Positions 34,768 through 45,442 of a DNA stretch of 64,000 bases are shown here, piece after piece (within the stretch, counting starts at the first letter, position 1; each line of letters starts with the position of its first letter). The translations under genes and the position numbers were made by a program. Origin of the DNA: Burkholderia sp. GAS332. Lineage in GTDB: Bacteria > Pseudomonadota > Gammaproteobacteria > Burkholderiales > Burkholderiaceae. The stretch is taken from the NCBI GenBank assembly GCA_900142905.1, contig FSRV01000001.1, positions 2,728,001 through 2,792,000 on the forward strand, given 5' to 3'. The notes beneath the pieces are model-generated. The model made no database searches, had not been told where the DNA came from, and saw only the letters and a program-made list of their open reading frames with translations.

Positions 34768-36990
34768 TCAGGTGCTCAAATATTCCTGGACTGCTGCATA
34801 GCCGCGGTCGTAGCCGCCGCGCGCGCGCGCCGGCATCCCGTTGAAGATGCCGCCCTGCACGTGCACACCGGCTGCGCGCAGACGCTTCAGTGCCTCCGCG
34901 ATCTCGCCTTCGTTGTGCACGCCCGAGCGGATCACGAAGAAGGTCGAACCGGCATACGCGCCGATGATCGACGCATCGGTCACGGCCAGCACCGGCGGCG
35001 TGTCGATCAGGATTACGTCGTAGCGCTTGGCGAGGCCGTCCAGGTATTGCGGCAGACGCGGCGACATCAGCAGTTCCGACGGATTCGGCGGACGGCGGCC
35101 GCACGAGATGAAGCTCAACCCTTCAACGTTCGAGCTGCGGATCGCTTCTTCGAGCGAGATCTGCCCGCTCAACAATTCCGACAGACCGTTGTCCTGCACC
35201 CCGCCCACATAGCGTTCAAGCACGCCGCGACGCATATCGCCGTCGATCATCAGCACGCGTTTGCCAGAGTTCGCCAGCAGCACCGCAAGATTGACCGTCA
35301 GGAAGCTCTTGCCGACGCCGGACATGGGGCCGGTCAGCATGACGATGCGGTTCTTCGCGTCCATCATCGTGAATTGCATGGATGTGCGCAGGCTGCGCAG
35401 GCTTTCGATCGTGACGTCCTTCGGCCGCGCATTCGCCAGCACCGCGCGCAGGCGTTCGCCGCCGCGCTGGAAGCTGCTTTCGAGCACAGCCTGTTCCGCG
35501 CTCAAGGGCACGAGGCCGTACACCGGCAGATGGAACGCGCGCTCGATATGGTCAGGGTCGTCGATCCCCTTGAACATATTGCGGCGCAGAAACACGAAAC
35601 CGGTACCGCAGATCAGCCCCAGAATCACCGCCGCCGAGAGAATCAGCACCTTCTTCGGCTTGACCGGCGCACCCGGGCGCATCGCTTCGTCGACGATATG
35701 CACGTTGCCGCCGGTCCCGGCCTTCTGCACCGACAACTCCTGCACACGGTTGAGCAGCAGCACGTAGATGTCTTCCGCCACCTTCGCGTCGCGTTGCAGC
35801 TGCACGGCCTTCACTTCAGTCGCCGGCAAATCGCGGAAGCGGTCAGCGTATTTGGCGCGTTGCGCCTCCAGTTCGGCCATCTGCTGGCGCGCGGCCACGA
35901 GCATCGGATGATCGTCGCCATAGCGCTCGCTCAACTGCGCCATCTGCAGACGCAAACCGGCGATCTGCTGCTCGTACTGCACACTGCCTTCGAGGTAGAC
36001 CTTGGCTTCATCGCTCGCATTGATCGAGCCGGACTGACGCTGGTACGCGGTCAACGCGGCTTCGGCGCGTTCGAGATCGGCCTTCAGGCGCGGCTCTTCG
36101 CTCTTCAGGAAGTCGAGCATCTTGCTCGCGTCGACCTGCTTGTTCGACACGTGCTGACGCACATACGATTGCGCGAGCGCATTGGCCACGACAGCGGCGT
36201 GTTCAGGGCTCTTGTCTTCCAGCGAGATCTGGATCACGCCGGTTTGCTTGCCTTGCTCCTGCACGGTGATGGCCGACTGGAACGCCGTGATCGCGTCAAG
36301 GTCGTTAAAACGCGTCACGATGAACTCTTCACCCGGACGCGCCACCAGCTTGCTGACGAGGATCGTCACGCCGCCGCCCTGCTCCTGCTGGCCGACCTGG
36401 CCACGCAGCAGCAGTGAGCCGTTCTCTGCATACAGTTCGTAGTGCTGGTCGTCCTGCACCTTCATCGTCAGCTTCTCGCCTTCCAGCGCGGGCACCACCT
36501 CGAGCGTATCGACCTCGGCATCTTCACCGCCCCAGGCGTAAGACGACAGACCCAGCCACGGCCGCGCCGGCTGACCCGGCGTCGCCAGCCGCGCGGCGAT
36601 GCTGCCGAGCAGCGGAATCGTCTTCGGCGCGACGCTGAAGTTCAGCTTCAGTTGCTGAACCACCGGGCCGACCACCCCGCGGCTCTTGATGATTTCGATT
36701 TCGGCGTCGGTCGGCAGCGAAGTCGAGCCGGTGGTGATCGCCGCGCCCGTTTGCGTCTGCGTGAGCGCCTGCGACGTGTTGTCGGACTGCTCGACGCGCA
36801 CGTGGGCGTCGGCCGAATAGATCGGCTTGGCGAGGAAACAGTACGCGGCGGCGAGAGCAACGATCACCGCGGCGATCGCGATCAGCCACCAGATGTCGTC
36901 GAGGATCACCTGCACCAGTTGCCCGAGGACGACGTCCTCTTCTTCGGTCTTGATCGGACCGGCCATGTGTGGAGAGATTTGATTGCTCAC
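34768..36990 (-). CDS. bceF: Wzc-type tyrosine autokinase/chain-length regulator BceF
   Basis: 740 residues. Wzz domain with first membrane helix (WWLIAIAAVIVALAAAYCFL near residue 35), long periplasmic coiled coil with the GNVR-type region, second helix (VLILSAAVILGLICGTGFVF near 465), then the cytoplasmic BY-kinase with Walker A TGPMSGVGKS near 551-560, Walker A' VLMIDGDMRRG and Walker B VILIDTPP. A short tyrosine cluster (Tyr727, Tyr731, Tyr737) ends the protein and is the autophosphorylation and BceD dephosphorylation target. Forms the export complex with BceE. Confidence 0.95.
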   Translation of the reverse strand: MSNQISPHMAGPIKTEEEDVVLGQLVQVILDDIWWLIAIAAVIVALAAAYCFLAKPIYSADAHVRVEQSDNTSQALTQTQTGAAITTGSTSLPTDAEIEIIKSRGVVGPVVQQLKLNFSVAPKTIPLLGSIAARLATPGQPARPWLGLSSYAWGGEDAEVDTLEVVPALEGEKLTMKVQDDQHYELYAENGSLLLRGQVGQQEQGGGVTILVSKLVARPGEEFIVTRFNDLDAITAFQSAITVQEQGKQTGVIQISLEDKSPEHAAVVANALAQSYVRQHVSNKQVDASKMLDFLKSEEPRLKADLERAEAALTAYQRQSGSINASDEAKVYLEGSVQYEQQIAGLRLQMAQLSERYGDDHPMLVAARQQMAELEAQRAKYADRFRDLPATEVKAVQLQRDAKVAEDIYVLLLNRVQELSVQKAGTGGNVHIVDEAMRPGAPVKPKKVLILSAAVILGLICGTGFVFLRRNMFKGIDDPDHIERAFHLPVYGLVPLSAEQAVLESSFQRGGERLRAVLANARPKDVTIESLRSLRTSMQFTMMDAKNRIVMLTGPMSGVGKSFLTVNLAVLLANSGKRVLMIDGDMRRGVLERYVGGVQDNGLSELLSGQISLEEAIRSSNVEGLSFISCGRRPPNPSELLMSPRLPQYLDGLAKRYDVILIDTPPVLAVTDASIIGAYAGSTFFVIRSGVHNEGEIAEALKRLRAAGVHVQGGIFNGMPARARGGYDRGYAAVQEYLST

Positions 36991-37010
36991 AATTCGATCC
37001 CGTATCGGTT

Positions 37011-37080
37011 GCTTCGGCGTGGGCTTCAGCGTGTGCTTTTGGCGTGCTTTGGCGTGTGCCTTGGCGTTTGCTTCGGTCCC
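37011..37080. repeat. Degenerate 12-bp tandem repeat between bceE and bceF
   Basis: Six units related to GCTTTGGCGTGT start at 37011, 37023, 37035, 37046, 37058 and 37070 (one unit is a base short). They fill most of the 133-base gap between the two genes. Not coding in a sensible frame. Confidence 0.75.
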
Positions 37081-37123
37081 GCGCCCCCTGAGAGCGGCGC
37101 GGGCCTGTCGACGGCTCAGACGG

Positions 37124-38362
37124 TTATTTCGTCAACTGCTTCAGGTAGAACAGCGTCTGTATGGTCGGCAAGACTTGCTGCAACACACGGTTGAACGTGG
37201 TCGAAGCGGCGGTGCCCACATACACGACATCCATCGGCTGCAACTGGAACTGCGACGACAGCATGATCGCGTCGGGCTGCGTCATGTCGAGGCGGTACAC
37301 GTCCGGCGTGGTCGGATGTTCACGCATGCCGCGCATCACGAAGATCTGGCGCGGATTGGCGTCCGTGTCGAGAATGCCGCCCCCCAGGGTGAGCGCGTCG
37401 GCGATGGTCAGGCGGCCCCTGATCATCGGCACCTGGATCGGCGTTTTCACCTCGCCCATCACGAAGACGCGGCTGTCGCTGTGGTCCGGCACGTTGATCA
37501 CGTCACCGTTTTGCAGCATGACGTTCTGGGTGGTATCGCCCTGGTCGAGCATGCGATTCGCGTCGAGCACGTACAACTTGTTGTCGCGCGTGAGGCGTAC
37601 ACGCTGGATGTCGGCGTCGCTGTTGGTGCCGCCCGAGCGCGTGATCGCGTCGACCAGCGTGAGCGGCACGTCGCTGATGGCGAGCGGGCCCGGCGTCTTC
37701 ACGTCACCGGTGACCTGCACTTTCTGGCCGCGGTACGACAGGACGCGCACGTCGACCTGCGGATTGCGGATGTAGCGCACGAGGCCGGCGCTCAATTGAT
37801 CGCGCACTTCACCCACGGTCTTGCCCGCGGCCTTGATGCGGCCGACGAACGGGAAAAAGATCGTGCCGTCGGGAGCAATCGTCTGGCCATACGGATCGGC
37901 CTGGCCCGGCAGCGCGGCCGTGTATGGCTGCTGCAAGGCGCCGCCGATCGACTGCGTGGTGTTGCCGCCCGCGGACAGCGTGCTGCCCTGCGGGGTGGTC
38001 AACTCAGGGTGGTCCCATACGGTGATACCGAGAATGTCCTGCGGCGAGAGCCGGTACACATACTGCGACGGGTCGCTGACACGCGAGGTGGGCAGCGTCT
38101 GCTGCGCGGCGGCGGCGGCTTGCGCCTGCGCTTGTGCCGCGACCAGTGGGCCGTCGATCAGATGGACCGGATAGGTTTCGTTAGCTTGTTGACCCGGATG
38201 CTGGCCGTCGTCTTTCAGACGGGACGTGTCGAGGTAATTGCCAGGTGCGGTAGCGCAGGCCGACAGAAAGGACGTCAGCAAAAGCGTGGCGGCGAACCTC
38301 GATTTCAAGCCTGTCGAGTTGAAGTTCGCGAATGTGTGTGCAGTGCGTTTTTTCATCAGCAT
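37124..38362 (-). CDS. bceE: Outer-membrane polysaccharide export lipoprotein (Wza-type) BceE
   Basis: About 412 residues. Lipoprotein signal with lipobox LSAC (lipidated Cys36 from this start), a poly-saccharide export domain beginning YRLSPQDILGITVWDHPEL, then SLBB repeats (GQKVQVTGDVKTPGPLAI, VFVMGEVKTPIQV). Forms the outer-membrane channel. Three in-frame ATGs compete (38377, 38362, 38356); the last overlaps the bceD stop as TGATG and would give 410 residues. None has a clear ribosome site, so coupling to bceD probably drives initiation. Confidence 0.92.
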   Translation of the reverse strand: MLMKKRTAHTFANFNSTGLKSRFAATLLLTSFLSACATAPGNYLDTSRLKDDGQHPGQQANETYPVHLIDGPLVAAQAQAQAAAAAQQTLPTSRVSDPSQYVYRLSPQDILGITVWDHPELTTPQGSTLSAGGNTTQSIGGALQQPYTAALPGQADPYGQTIAPDGTIFFPFVGRIKAAGKTVGEVRDQLSAGLVRYIRNPQVDVRVLSYRGQKVQVTGDVKTPGPLAISDVPLTLVDAITRSGGTNSDADIQRVRLTRDNKLYVLDANRMLDQGDTTQNVMLQNGDVINVPDHSDSRVFVMGEVKTPIQVPMIRGRLTIADALTLGGGILDTDANPRQIFVMRGMREHPTTPDVYRLDMTQPDAIMLSSQFQLQPMDVVYVGTAASTTFNRVLQQVLPTIQTLFYLKQLTK

Positions 38363-38811
38363 ATTTTTTTCAGCCATCCCATGACCAGATGTTCGATGAG
38401 CACGAGACTCTCCCTATAGTCGGCTTCCACGTGGCCGTGCGGATCGGCGACGTCGGAGTCGGCTTCCCATTTGCCAAGTGGATAGACCTTGCCGCGCGCG
38501 GCCGGATCGAGCGCCTCGACCGCGCTCACCTGCGCGCGCTCGGTGACGAGCACGAGATCCGCTGAGCGCACGAGCCGGCGGTCGAGGCGCCGCGAATAGT
38601 GGATGCCGGAGGCGACGCCCTGCTCGGCGAGCAGGCGCCGCATCACCGGATCCATGGCGTGGCCGTTCACGGCTCGCAGGCCCGCCGAATGAAACGCAAT
38701 CGGTGCTGAGGACGACCGCGACGCCGCGCGTTGCCGGGACTTGAACAGCATCTCGGCAGCAGGCGAACGGCACACGTTGGCGTGGCAGACGATCAGAACG
38801 TTGGCGAACAT
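38356..38811 (-). CDS. bceD: Low-molecular-weight protein tyrosine phosphatase BceD
   Basis: 151 residues. Catalytic P-loop C-X5-R-S as CHANVCRS (Cys9, Arg15) at the N-terminus and the general-acid Asp in VADPHG near residue 119. Dephosphorylates the BceF tyrosine kinase tail and so sets the export cycle. Standard length for Wzb-like enzymes. Overlaps bceE by a few bases. Confidence 0.94.
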   Translation of the reverse strand: MFANVLIVCHANVCRSPAAEMLFKSRQRAASRSSSAPIAFHSAGLRAVNGHAMDPVMRRLLAEQGVASGIHYSRRLDRRLVRSADLVLVTERAQVSAVEALDPAARGKVYPLGKWEADSDVADPHGHVEADYRESLVLIEHLVMGWLKKIC

Positions 38812-38859
38812 AGCGGGCTCCTTGACGAGACGTGGTGGCGCGGCGGCTGATTGGCCAAC

Positions 38860-40317
<1,458 letters not shown>

Positions 40318-40430
40318 GTGTTACACCTCGGAAAATGGAGTTGATTCACTAAATGAGGTCACGCGTTGCGCTGCGTGGCCGGCGCTCTCAAGAAAACGCC
40401 AGGCCGGCGCGAAGCGACAGGTCGCGGCCC

Positions 40431-41828
40431 TCAGTACGCGTTGCTGCCCACAAAGCCCTTCCAGAGCGTCAGCACCACAATCTTGATGTCGAGCCAGAAG
40501 GTCCAGTGCTGCATGTAGTACAGATCGAGCTTGACGCGGCCCATCATCTTTTCGATGCGATCGGTTTCGCCGCGATAGCCGTTGATCTGTGCCCATCCGG
40601 TGATACCCGGTTTGATCCGGTAACGGTGCATGTAGCCCTTCACCAGATCCTTGTAAATGTCGTCGTGTTCGAGTGCGTGGGGGCGCGGGCCGACCACGGA
40701 CATCTCGCCGCGCAACACGTTGATGAATTGCGGCAGTTCGTCGAGGCTGGTGCGCCGCAGGAACGCGCCGACCGCGGTGATGCGCGGATCGCGCCGGGTG
40801 GCCTGGGTGATCTTGCCGGCCTCTTCCTTGTGCATCTTCATCGAGCGAAACTTGTAGATCTCAAACTGATTGCCGTCGATGCCCTTGCGCTTCTGGCGAA
40901 AGAACACCGGGCCGGGCGAGCTCACCTTCACCATCACCGCGATCACCAGCATCACCGGCGCCAGCGCGGTCAATGCCGCCAGCGCGAACAGACGGTCGAA
41001 GACGCGCTTAGGCAGCACGCGCAGATCGGTGATCGGCGAGGCGGCCAGGTTGATCGCCGGCACGCCGAGCAGATCGACCATCGGCTGATTGAAGAGCGTC
41101 AGGCTGCGCACGTCCGGAATGAAGCGGATGTTCACGAAGTCGTTCTTCAGGTCCATCACGAAGCGGTGGATCGCCTTTTCCTTCGAGATCGGCAGCGCGA
41201 GCCACAGTTCTCGAATCGCGCGTTGACGCACCAGTTGAAGCATCCGCGCGTAATCGCGCTCGACCGGCACGCCTTCGATCGAGTCGCTCGCATCGGGGTC
41301 TTCGTAAGGGTTGATCGTGCCGTCCTCATCGAACACCACGACGGGGCTGAAGCCCGCTTCCGGACGGCTGCGCATCTGTTCGATCAGGAAGCGCCCATAC
41401 CGCGCCCCGCCGACGATCGCCACCGCGCGCTGATTGAAGCCTTCGCGGCGCAGTCCGCGCAGGATCGAATAGACGATCACCTTGTTGACGATCAGCAGCA
41501 CGATCGTGGCGACCGCCCAATAGACGAGCCACAGCCGCGACAGGCTGTCCGAGCGGTGCAGGCTGAAGCTGATCAGCACGCCGGTGACCTCCACCATCAC
41601 CCAACCGCCCGCGACGCGGCACAGCAGATCGTAGAGCGGCTTGCCGCGCCACGACTGATAGATGCCCAGCGCGGGAAAGACCACCACCACCAACAGGCAG
41701 TCAAACGCCAGCGACACGCTTTGGACGTCGTCCAGCCACACCAATTTCCCGTTGTGCACGGCCGTCGCGATGGCGGCGCCAAGCGCGACCATGGCAATGT
41801 CGATGATTCTCGATAGAACGCTCAGCAT
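40431..41828 (-). CDS. bceB: Undecaprenyl-phosphate glucose phosphotransferase BceB
   Basis: 465 residues, polyprenol hexose-1-phosphate transferase (PHPT). Four N-terminal membrane helices, a CoA-binding-like loop ([19 protein letters not shown]), a further helix ([21 protein letters not shown] in part) and the catalytic domain with [33 protein letters not shown] and [12 protein letters not shown]. Puts the first glucose-1-phosphate on undecaprenyl phosphate and thus starts repeat-unit synthesis. First gene of the minus-strand bce-I operon; divergent from bceA. Confidence 0.94.
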   Translation of the reverse strand: MLSVLSRIIDIAMVALGAAIATAVHNGKLVWLDDVQSVSLAFDCLLVVVVFPALGIYQSWRGKPLYDLLCRVAGGWVMVEVTGVLISFSLHRSDSLSRLWLVYWAVATIVLLIVNKVIVYSILRGLRREGFNQRAVAIVGGARYGRFLIEQMRSRPEAGFSPVVVFDEDGTINPYEDPDASDSIEGVPVERDYARMLQLVRQRAIRELWLALPISKEKAIHRFVMDLKNDFVNIRFIPDVRSLTLFNQPMVDLLGVPAINLAASPITDLRVLPKRVFDRLFALAALTALAPVMLVIAVMVKVSSPGPVFFRQKRKGIDGNQFEIYKFRSMKMHKEEAGKITQATRRDPRITAVGAFLRRTSLDELPQFINVLRGEMSVVGPRPHALEHDDIYKDLVKGYMHRYRIKPGITGWAQINGYRGETDRIEKMMGRVKLDLYYMQHWTFWLDIKIVVLTLWKGFVGSNAY

Positions 41829-42488
41829 GCGCTGCCCCTCAGTTCGTCAGTCAAGTGCCATCCATTGGTTGGTTGAAGTCCCGTCACACTCATTCAGTCC
41901 GCTCATTCGGTCCGCTCACCTGGCGCACAACGCCGGCATCCGCGCCTGCCAGATAAAAGCGCGACGCGAAACCGAGTGAACCCGTGCTAATTGCTTTGCC
42001 GCCTTCCGGACTAAAAAATTCCTGAACGGACGATTCGGAAAACAGATGACTGAATGAGTGAAAACCCGTGTACAGGTATAGATAAAGCGATATTAAAATT
42101 CGGACTGCAAGACTGCAAAATATCTCAAAATGTATCGGTCAAAATTTCAGTATTTTTTCTGAATTTTGCACGGCAATTGTTACCGAATTTTCGTTTGAAA
42201 TGGCTTTTTTAGGCCTTTGTAGAAGGGGCACCCAGTCAAGTTGTCTGTTTTCAGACGAAACTTGCAGCTCGCCTTTCGCCTCCATTTTTCACCATTCCAC
42301 CGGGCAAAAAATTGGCCTGCTATTTTTTTCCTGAAAATTTTATTTTTTAAAAATTACCCAGACATTTTTCCTTCACGAAGCAGCTAATTTTATTAGACGT
42401 TTTATATCGTTTCTATTTAACGCGCTTTTATTGATTCCTTACTTCGTGATAAAACTCGACGCATTCACCCAGCCTCGAGGAGTCCATC
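41829..42488. other. Divergent AT-rich promoter region bceB / bceA
   Basis: 660 bases. 41990-42470 is far richer in A+T than the genes around it, with many T and A runs (TATTTTTTTCC, AATTTTATTTTTTAAAA). It must contain both bce-I promoters. No gene, terminator or ops/JUMPstart-like element (GGCGGTAG) was seen. AT-rich islands of this kind are usual targets of H-NS-like proteins. Confidence 0.6.
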
Positions 42489-44042
42489 ATGACAGCTTCG
42501 GTTACGGCCACACCCGCCGACACCCGGTCCACGCAAGCTATGCCCCTTAACGTCAAGCTCAAGGTTCATCCCGTGATTCTGGCGGGCGGCTCCGGCACGC
42601 GGCTGTGGCCGATGTCGCGCGAGCAGCACCCCAAACAACTGATCGGCCTGCTCGGCGACGACTCGCTGCTGCAATCGACCACCCGCCGGCTCGACGGGCT
42701 CGAAGCCGGCCATCTGCTCGCCGAGCAACTCATCGTGGTGGCCAACGAGGAGCAACGCTTCACAACCGCCGAGCAATTGCGCACGAGCGGCAAGCCGACC
42801 CGGCTGATTCTCGAGCCCGCCGGACGCGACACGGCGCCGGCGTTGACGGTCGCCGCCCTGTCGATTGCCGCGCAGGATGAGGACGGCATCATGGTCGTGA
42901 TGCCCGCCGATCACGCGGTGACCGACATCGACGGTTTTCATGCCGCGGTGGCCGCCGGCGTGCAGCATGCGGCCGCCGGCCATATCGTGACGATGGGCAT
43001 CGTGCCGACGCGTGCGGAAACGGGCTATGGCTATATCCGCATCGGCGCAGCGCTTGGCATGCCTAATGACGTTCGCGCAACGGACACCGATGCAGACGGC
43101 AAGATCGGTGCGCATAAGCTCGATCGCTTCGTCGAAAAGCCGCATCTGGAGCTGGCGCAGCGTTATATCGAATCGCAGGAATACTGGTGGAACAGCGGCA
43201 TTTTCATCATGCGCGCATCGACCTGGCTGAAGGCAATCCGTCACTTCCAGCCGGCAATTTATGAAGCCTGCGAAGCAGCGTTCGCAGGCGGCAAAGCGGA
43301 CGGCGATTTCTTCCGTCTGCAACGCGACGCCTTCAGCGCCTCGCCGTCGAATTCGATCGACTACGCGGTGATGGAGCAACTGGGCAACGATCAGACCGCC
43401 GCGTCCGGCGTGGTGGTGCCGCTGCAAGCAGGCTGGTCGGACGTGGGTTCGTGGGACGCGATCTGGGACATTTCGGAGAAAGACGCCGATCAGAACGTGG
43501 GCCGCGGCCGCGTGATGTTCGAAGGCGCCGACTCAACTTTCGCGCATTCGGAAGGACGCCTGATTGCCTGCGTCGGCACGCAGAATCTCGTGGTCGTCGA
43601 AACGGCCGACGCGATTCTGGTCGCGGACAAATCGCGCGTGCAGGATGTCAAGAAGATCGTCGGACGGATTCGAAGCGATGGCGGGCTCGAGGCGGCCAAC
43701 CATCGTAAGGTGCATCGTCCGTGGGGCAACTACGATTCCGTCGATACGGGTGAGCGCTTCCAGGTCAAGCGCATCGTCGTGAAACCCGGTGCGCGGCTCT
43801 CGCTGCAAATGCATCATCACCGCGCGGAACACTGGATCGTCGTGCGCGGCACCGCGCTCGTCACACGGGGCGAAGAACGCTTTATCGTCTCCGAAAACGA
43901 ATCGGCTTATATTCCGCTGGGCGTCACCCATCGTCTCGAGAACCCGGGCAAGATGCCGCTCGAAATGATCGAGGTGCAGTCGGGTTCGTATCTCGGCGAA
44001 GACGATATCGTGCGCTTCGACGACACGTATGGACGGCAATGA
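42489..44042 (+). CDS. bceA: Mannose-1-phosphate guanylyltransferase / mannose-6-phosphate isomerase BceA
   Basis: 517 residues, bifunctional type II enzyme that makes Man-1-P/GDP-Man precursors. GMP domain starts VILAGGSGTRLWPMSREQHPK near residue 29, with FVEKP and EYWWNSGIF; the C-terminal cupin has RPWGNYDSVDTGERFQVKR in part and the metal-binding QMHHHRAEHW. GAGGAG lies seven bases before the ATG. The first 24 residues are a polar extension before the conserved core; an internal ATG at residue 18 is possible. GDP-Man feeds both mannose and, through Gmd, rhamnose. Confidence 0.95.
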   Translation: MTASVTATPADTRSTQAMPLNVKLKVHPVILAGGSGTRLWPMSREQHPKQLIGLLGDDSLLQSTTRRLDGLEAGHLLAEQLIVVANEEQRFTTAEQLRTSGKPTRLILEPAGRDTAPALTVAALSIAAQDEDGIMVVMPADHAVTDIDGFHAAVAAGVQHAAAGHIVTMGIVPTRAETGYGYIRIGAALGMPNDVRATDTDADGKIGAHKLDRFVEKPHLELAQRYIESQEYWWNSGIFIMRASTWLKAIRHFQPAIYEACEAAFAGGKADGDFFRLQRDAFSASPSNSIDYAVMEQLGNDQTAASGVVVPLQAGWSDVGSWDAIWDISEKDADQNVGRGRVMFEGADSTFAHSEGRLIACVGTQNLVVVETADAILVADKSRVQDVKKIVGRIRSDGGLEAANHRKVHRPWGNYDSVDTGERFQVKRIVVKPGARLSLQMHHHRAEHWIVVRGTALVTRGEERFIVSENESAYIPLGVTHRLENPGKMPLEMIEVQSGSYLGEDDIVRFDDTYGRQ

Positions 44043-44043
44043 A

Positions 44044-44108
44044 GCACGTCACTAGCGCACGCCACTGAAGCATGCCAATGAGGAACGCCGGTGAAGGACG
44101 CCGGCGGG
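44044..44108. repeat. 13-bp tandem repeat starting at the bceA stop codon
   Basis: Five units, each 13 bases: GCACGTCACTAGC, GCACGCCACTGAA, GCATGCCAATGAG, GAACGCCGGTGAA, GGACGCCGGCGGG. The array starts two bases after the bceA stop. A second weak repeat, GGCAACA at about 44108, 44128 and 44152, follows. Confidence 0.75.
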
Positions 44109-44231
44109 CAACATTCAATCAGCGCCCGGGCAACATCAATTGGCGTCAATCAGGCAACACTCATGATTCACCACGGATGAAACGGGAACCTGCGGCGGGT
44201 GCTCCTGCCGGCCGCGGGGTGTTGCTGTGCT

Positions 44232-44285
44232 GTGCTAGCCGCCGCGCTTACAGCCGTGCTAGCCGCCCGCACTTACAGCCGTGCT
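44232..44285. repeat. 24-25-bp direct repeat, two copies plus a partial
   Basis: GTGCTAGCCGCCGCGCTTACAG... at 44232-44255 is repeated at 44256-44280 with one insertion and one change, then GTGCT begins again at 44281. It abuts the stop of the minus-strand gene that ends at 44285. Confidence 0.8.
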
Positions 44286-45442
44286 CACCCCGCATGGGAG
44301 ATGAGTTCTGGGTACGACGGGAAACGATCTGATGCACTGCTTTCGGTCGCGGGTGCGACTGGTTCGCTTGGGTAACGGCGCAGCGGGCCTCGGAACGCAT
44401 TGAGCGGACCGTGCATAGCCCCCCCGTGATTCACCGTGACGGGCTCCGGCACATGACGCACGGCCGGTAACGGACGCGCCACCACCGCGGTGGGGTTGAC
44501 TGCAGGTGAGGCGTCGGCTGCAGCCTGCGTGCGGCATTCACGGTCGATCCACTGCCGCGCCCAGTCGAGCGCGTACTGCTCCGCCGCGTCAGCCTCCACA
44601 AAGCGCGGGCCGACGAGGCCGGAACGCTCGACGCGTTTGCCGTCCTTCATGATCTCCGCCCATGCGCGATACATGGCGTTGGGCACCTGTTCCGCCGCCA
44701 CATAGATCACATACCCGCGCCGGTCGGCGACCTGCGTGCCGCGTGGCGCGAGGCTCATCGACAGCGAGCTGCGCTGATCGTCAAGCTCATGCGTGCGGCG
44801 CGCCGATGCGATGGCCGAGTCCAGATCGTGCATGGCCGCGCCCACCGCCCCTGCCTCGTCCATGCATTGCAAATCAGCACGCATAGCGGGCCGTGCTGCA
44901 AGTGACGGGGATGCCGAAGGTGCCGAGGGTGCGCGCGGCACCGGCGGCACATTCGCCAGCCCGGACAACTGGCGCGTGATATCGGCGATCGGATCGGCCG
45001 AACGCCAGGTGCTCAGGCGGCTCGACACGCTGGGCGCCTGCCACGACTCGGGGCTCTTCCACGACACGCCACGCAGACTTTCGTCGCGCACGCTGGGGGT
45101 GTCTGCTACCGGTGCAGCCGGTTTGGCCGCGACGGGCGGCGCCGGTTGCGGAATGTACGCGAAGGTACGCCCGGTGGCGTGCGACAACAGCCGAACCATC
45201 TCGAGGAGGGTGCCGTTCAACTGCCATTCTTCAAAACGGCGCCGGCAGGTTGGACCCGACGGATAGCGGCCGGGCAGCTTCGACCACGGTTCGCCAGTTG
45301 TCAGAATCCACAGGACGGCATTCGCCACGATGCGTGGTTCGGCGCGGGGCCGGCCGCGTCGGTTCAGACGGACGGCCGGCTCATCAGAGACAAGCGCTGC
45401 CAGCAGCGCCCATTCGTCATTGCTTAGCTCATCGAAAAACAT
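44285..45442 (-). CDS. Transposase-type N-terminal (DUF4096-like) domain protein with unrelated C-terminus
   Basis: 385 residues. Residues 1-95 (FFDELSNDEWALLAALVSDE, NRRGRPRAEPRIVANAVLWI, PWSKLPGRYPSGPTCRRRF) are the N-terminal domain of IS5/IS402-type transposases. The DDE catalytic part that should follow is absent. Instead come a Pro/Ala linker (about 110-215) and a distinct C-terminal domain near 265-335 (GYVIYVAAEQVPNAMYRAWA, GPRFVEADAAEQYALDWARQW) whose family I do not recognise. It may be a DNA-binding protein derived from a transposase. GGAG lies seven bases before the ATG. Convergent with bceA; no terminal inverted repeats are visible around it. Confidence 0.75.
   Translation of the reverse strand: MFFDELSNDEWALLAALVSDEPAVRLNRRGRPRAEPRIVANAVLWILTTGEPWSKLPGRYPSGPTCRRRFEEWQLNGTLLEMVRLLSHATGRTFAYIPQPAPPVAAKPAAPVADTPSVRDESLRGVSWKSPESWQAPSVSSRLSTWRSADPIADITRQLSGLANVPPVPRAPSAPSASPSLAARPAMRADLQCMDEAGAVGAAMHDLDSAIASARRTHELDDQRSSLSMSLAPRGTQVADRRGYVIYVAAEQVPNAMYRAWAEIMKDGKRVERSGLVGPRFVEADAAEQYALDWARQWIDRECRTQAAADASPAVNPTAVVARPLPAVRHVPEPVTVNHGGAMHGPLNAFRGPLRRYPSEPVAPATESSASDRFPSYPELISHAG

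Noticed and set aside
34708..36417. 569-codon open frame on the plus strand across bceF
   Set aside because: Shadow of the BY-kinase gene; low-complexity Arg/His/Gln composition.
44285..45442. Intact insertion sequence or simple transposase pseudogene
   Set aside because: No terminal inverted repeats or target duplication seen and no decayed DDE sequence in other frames; the frame is clean for 385 codons.
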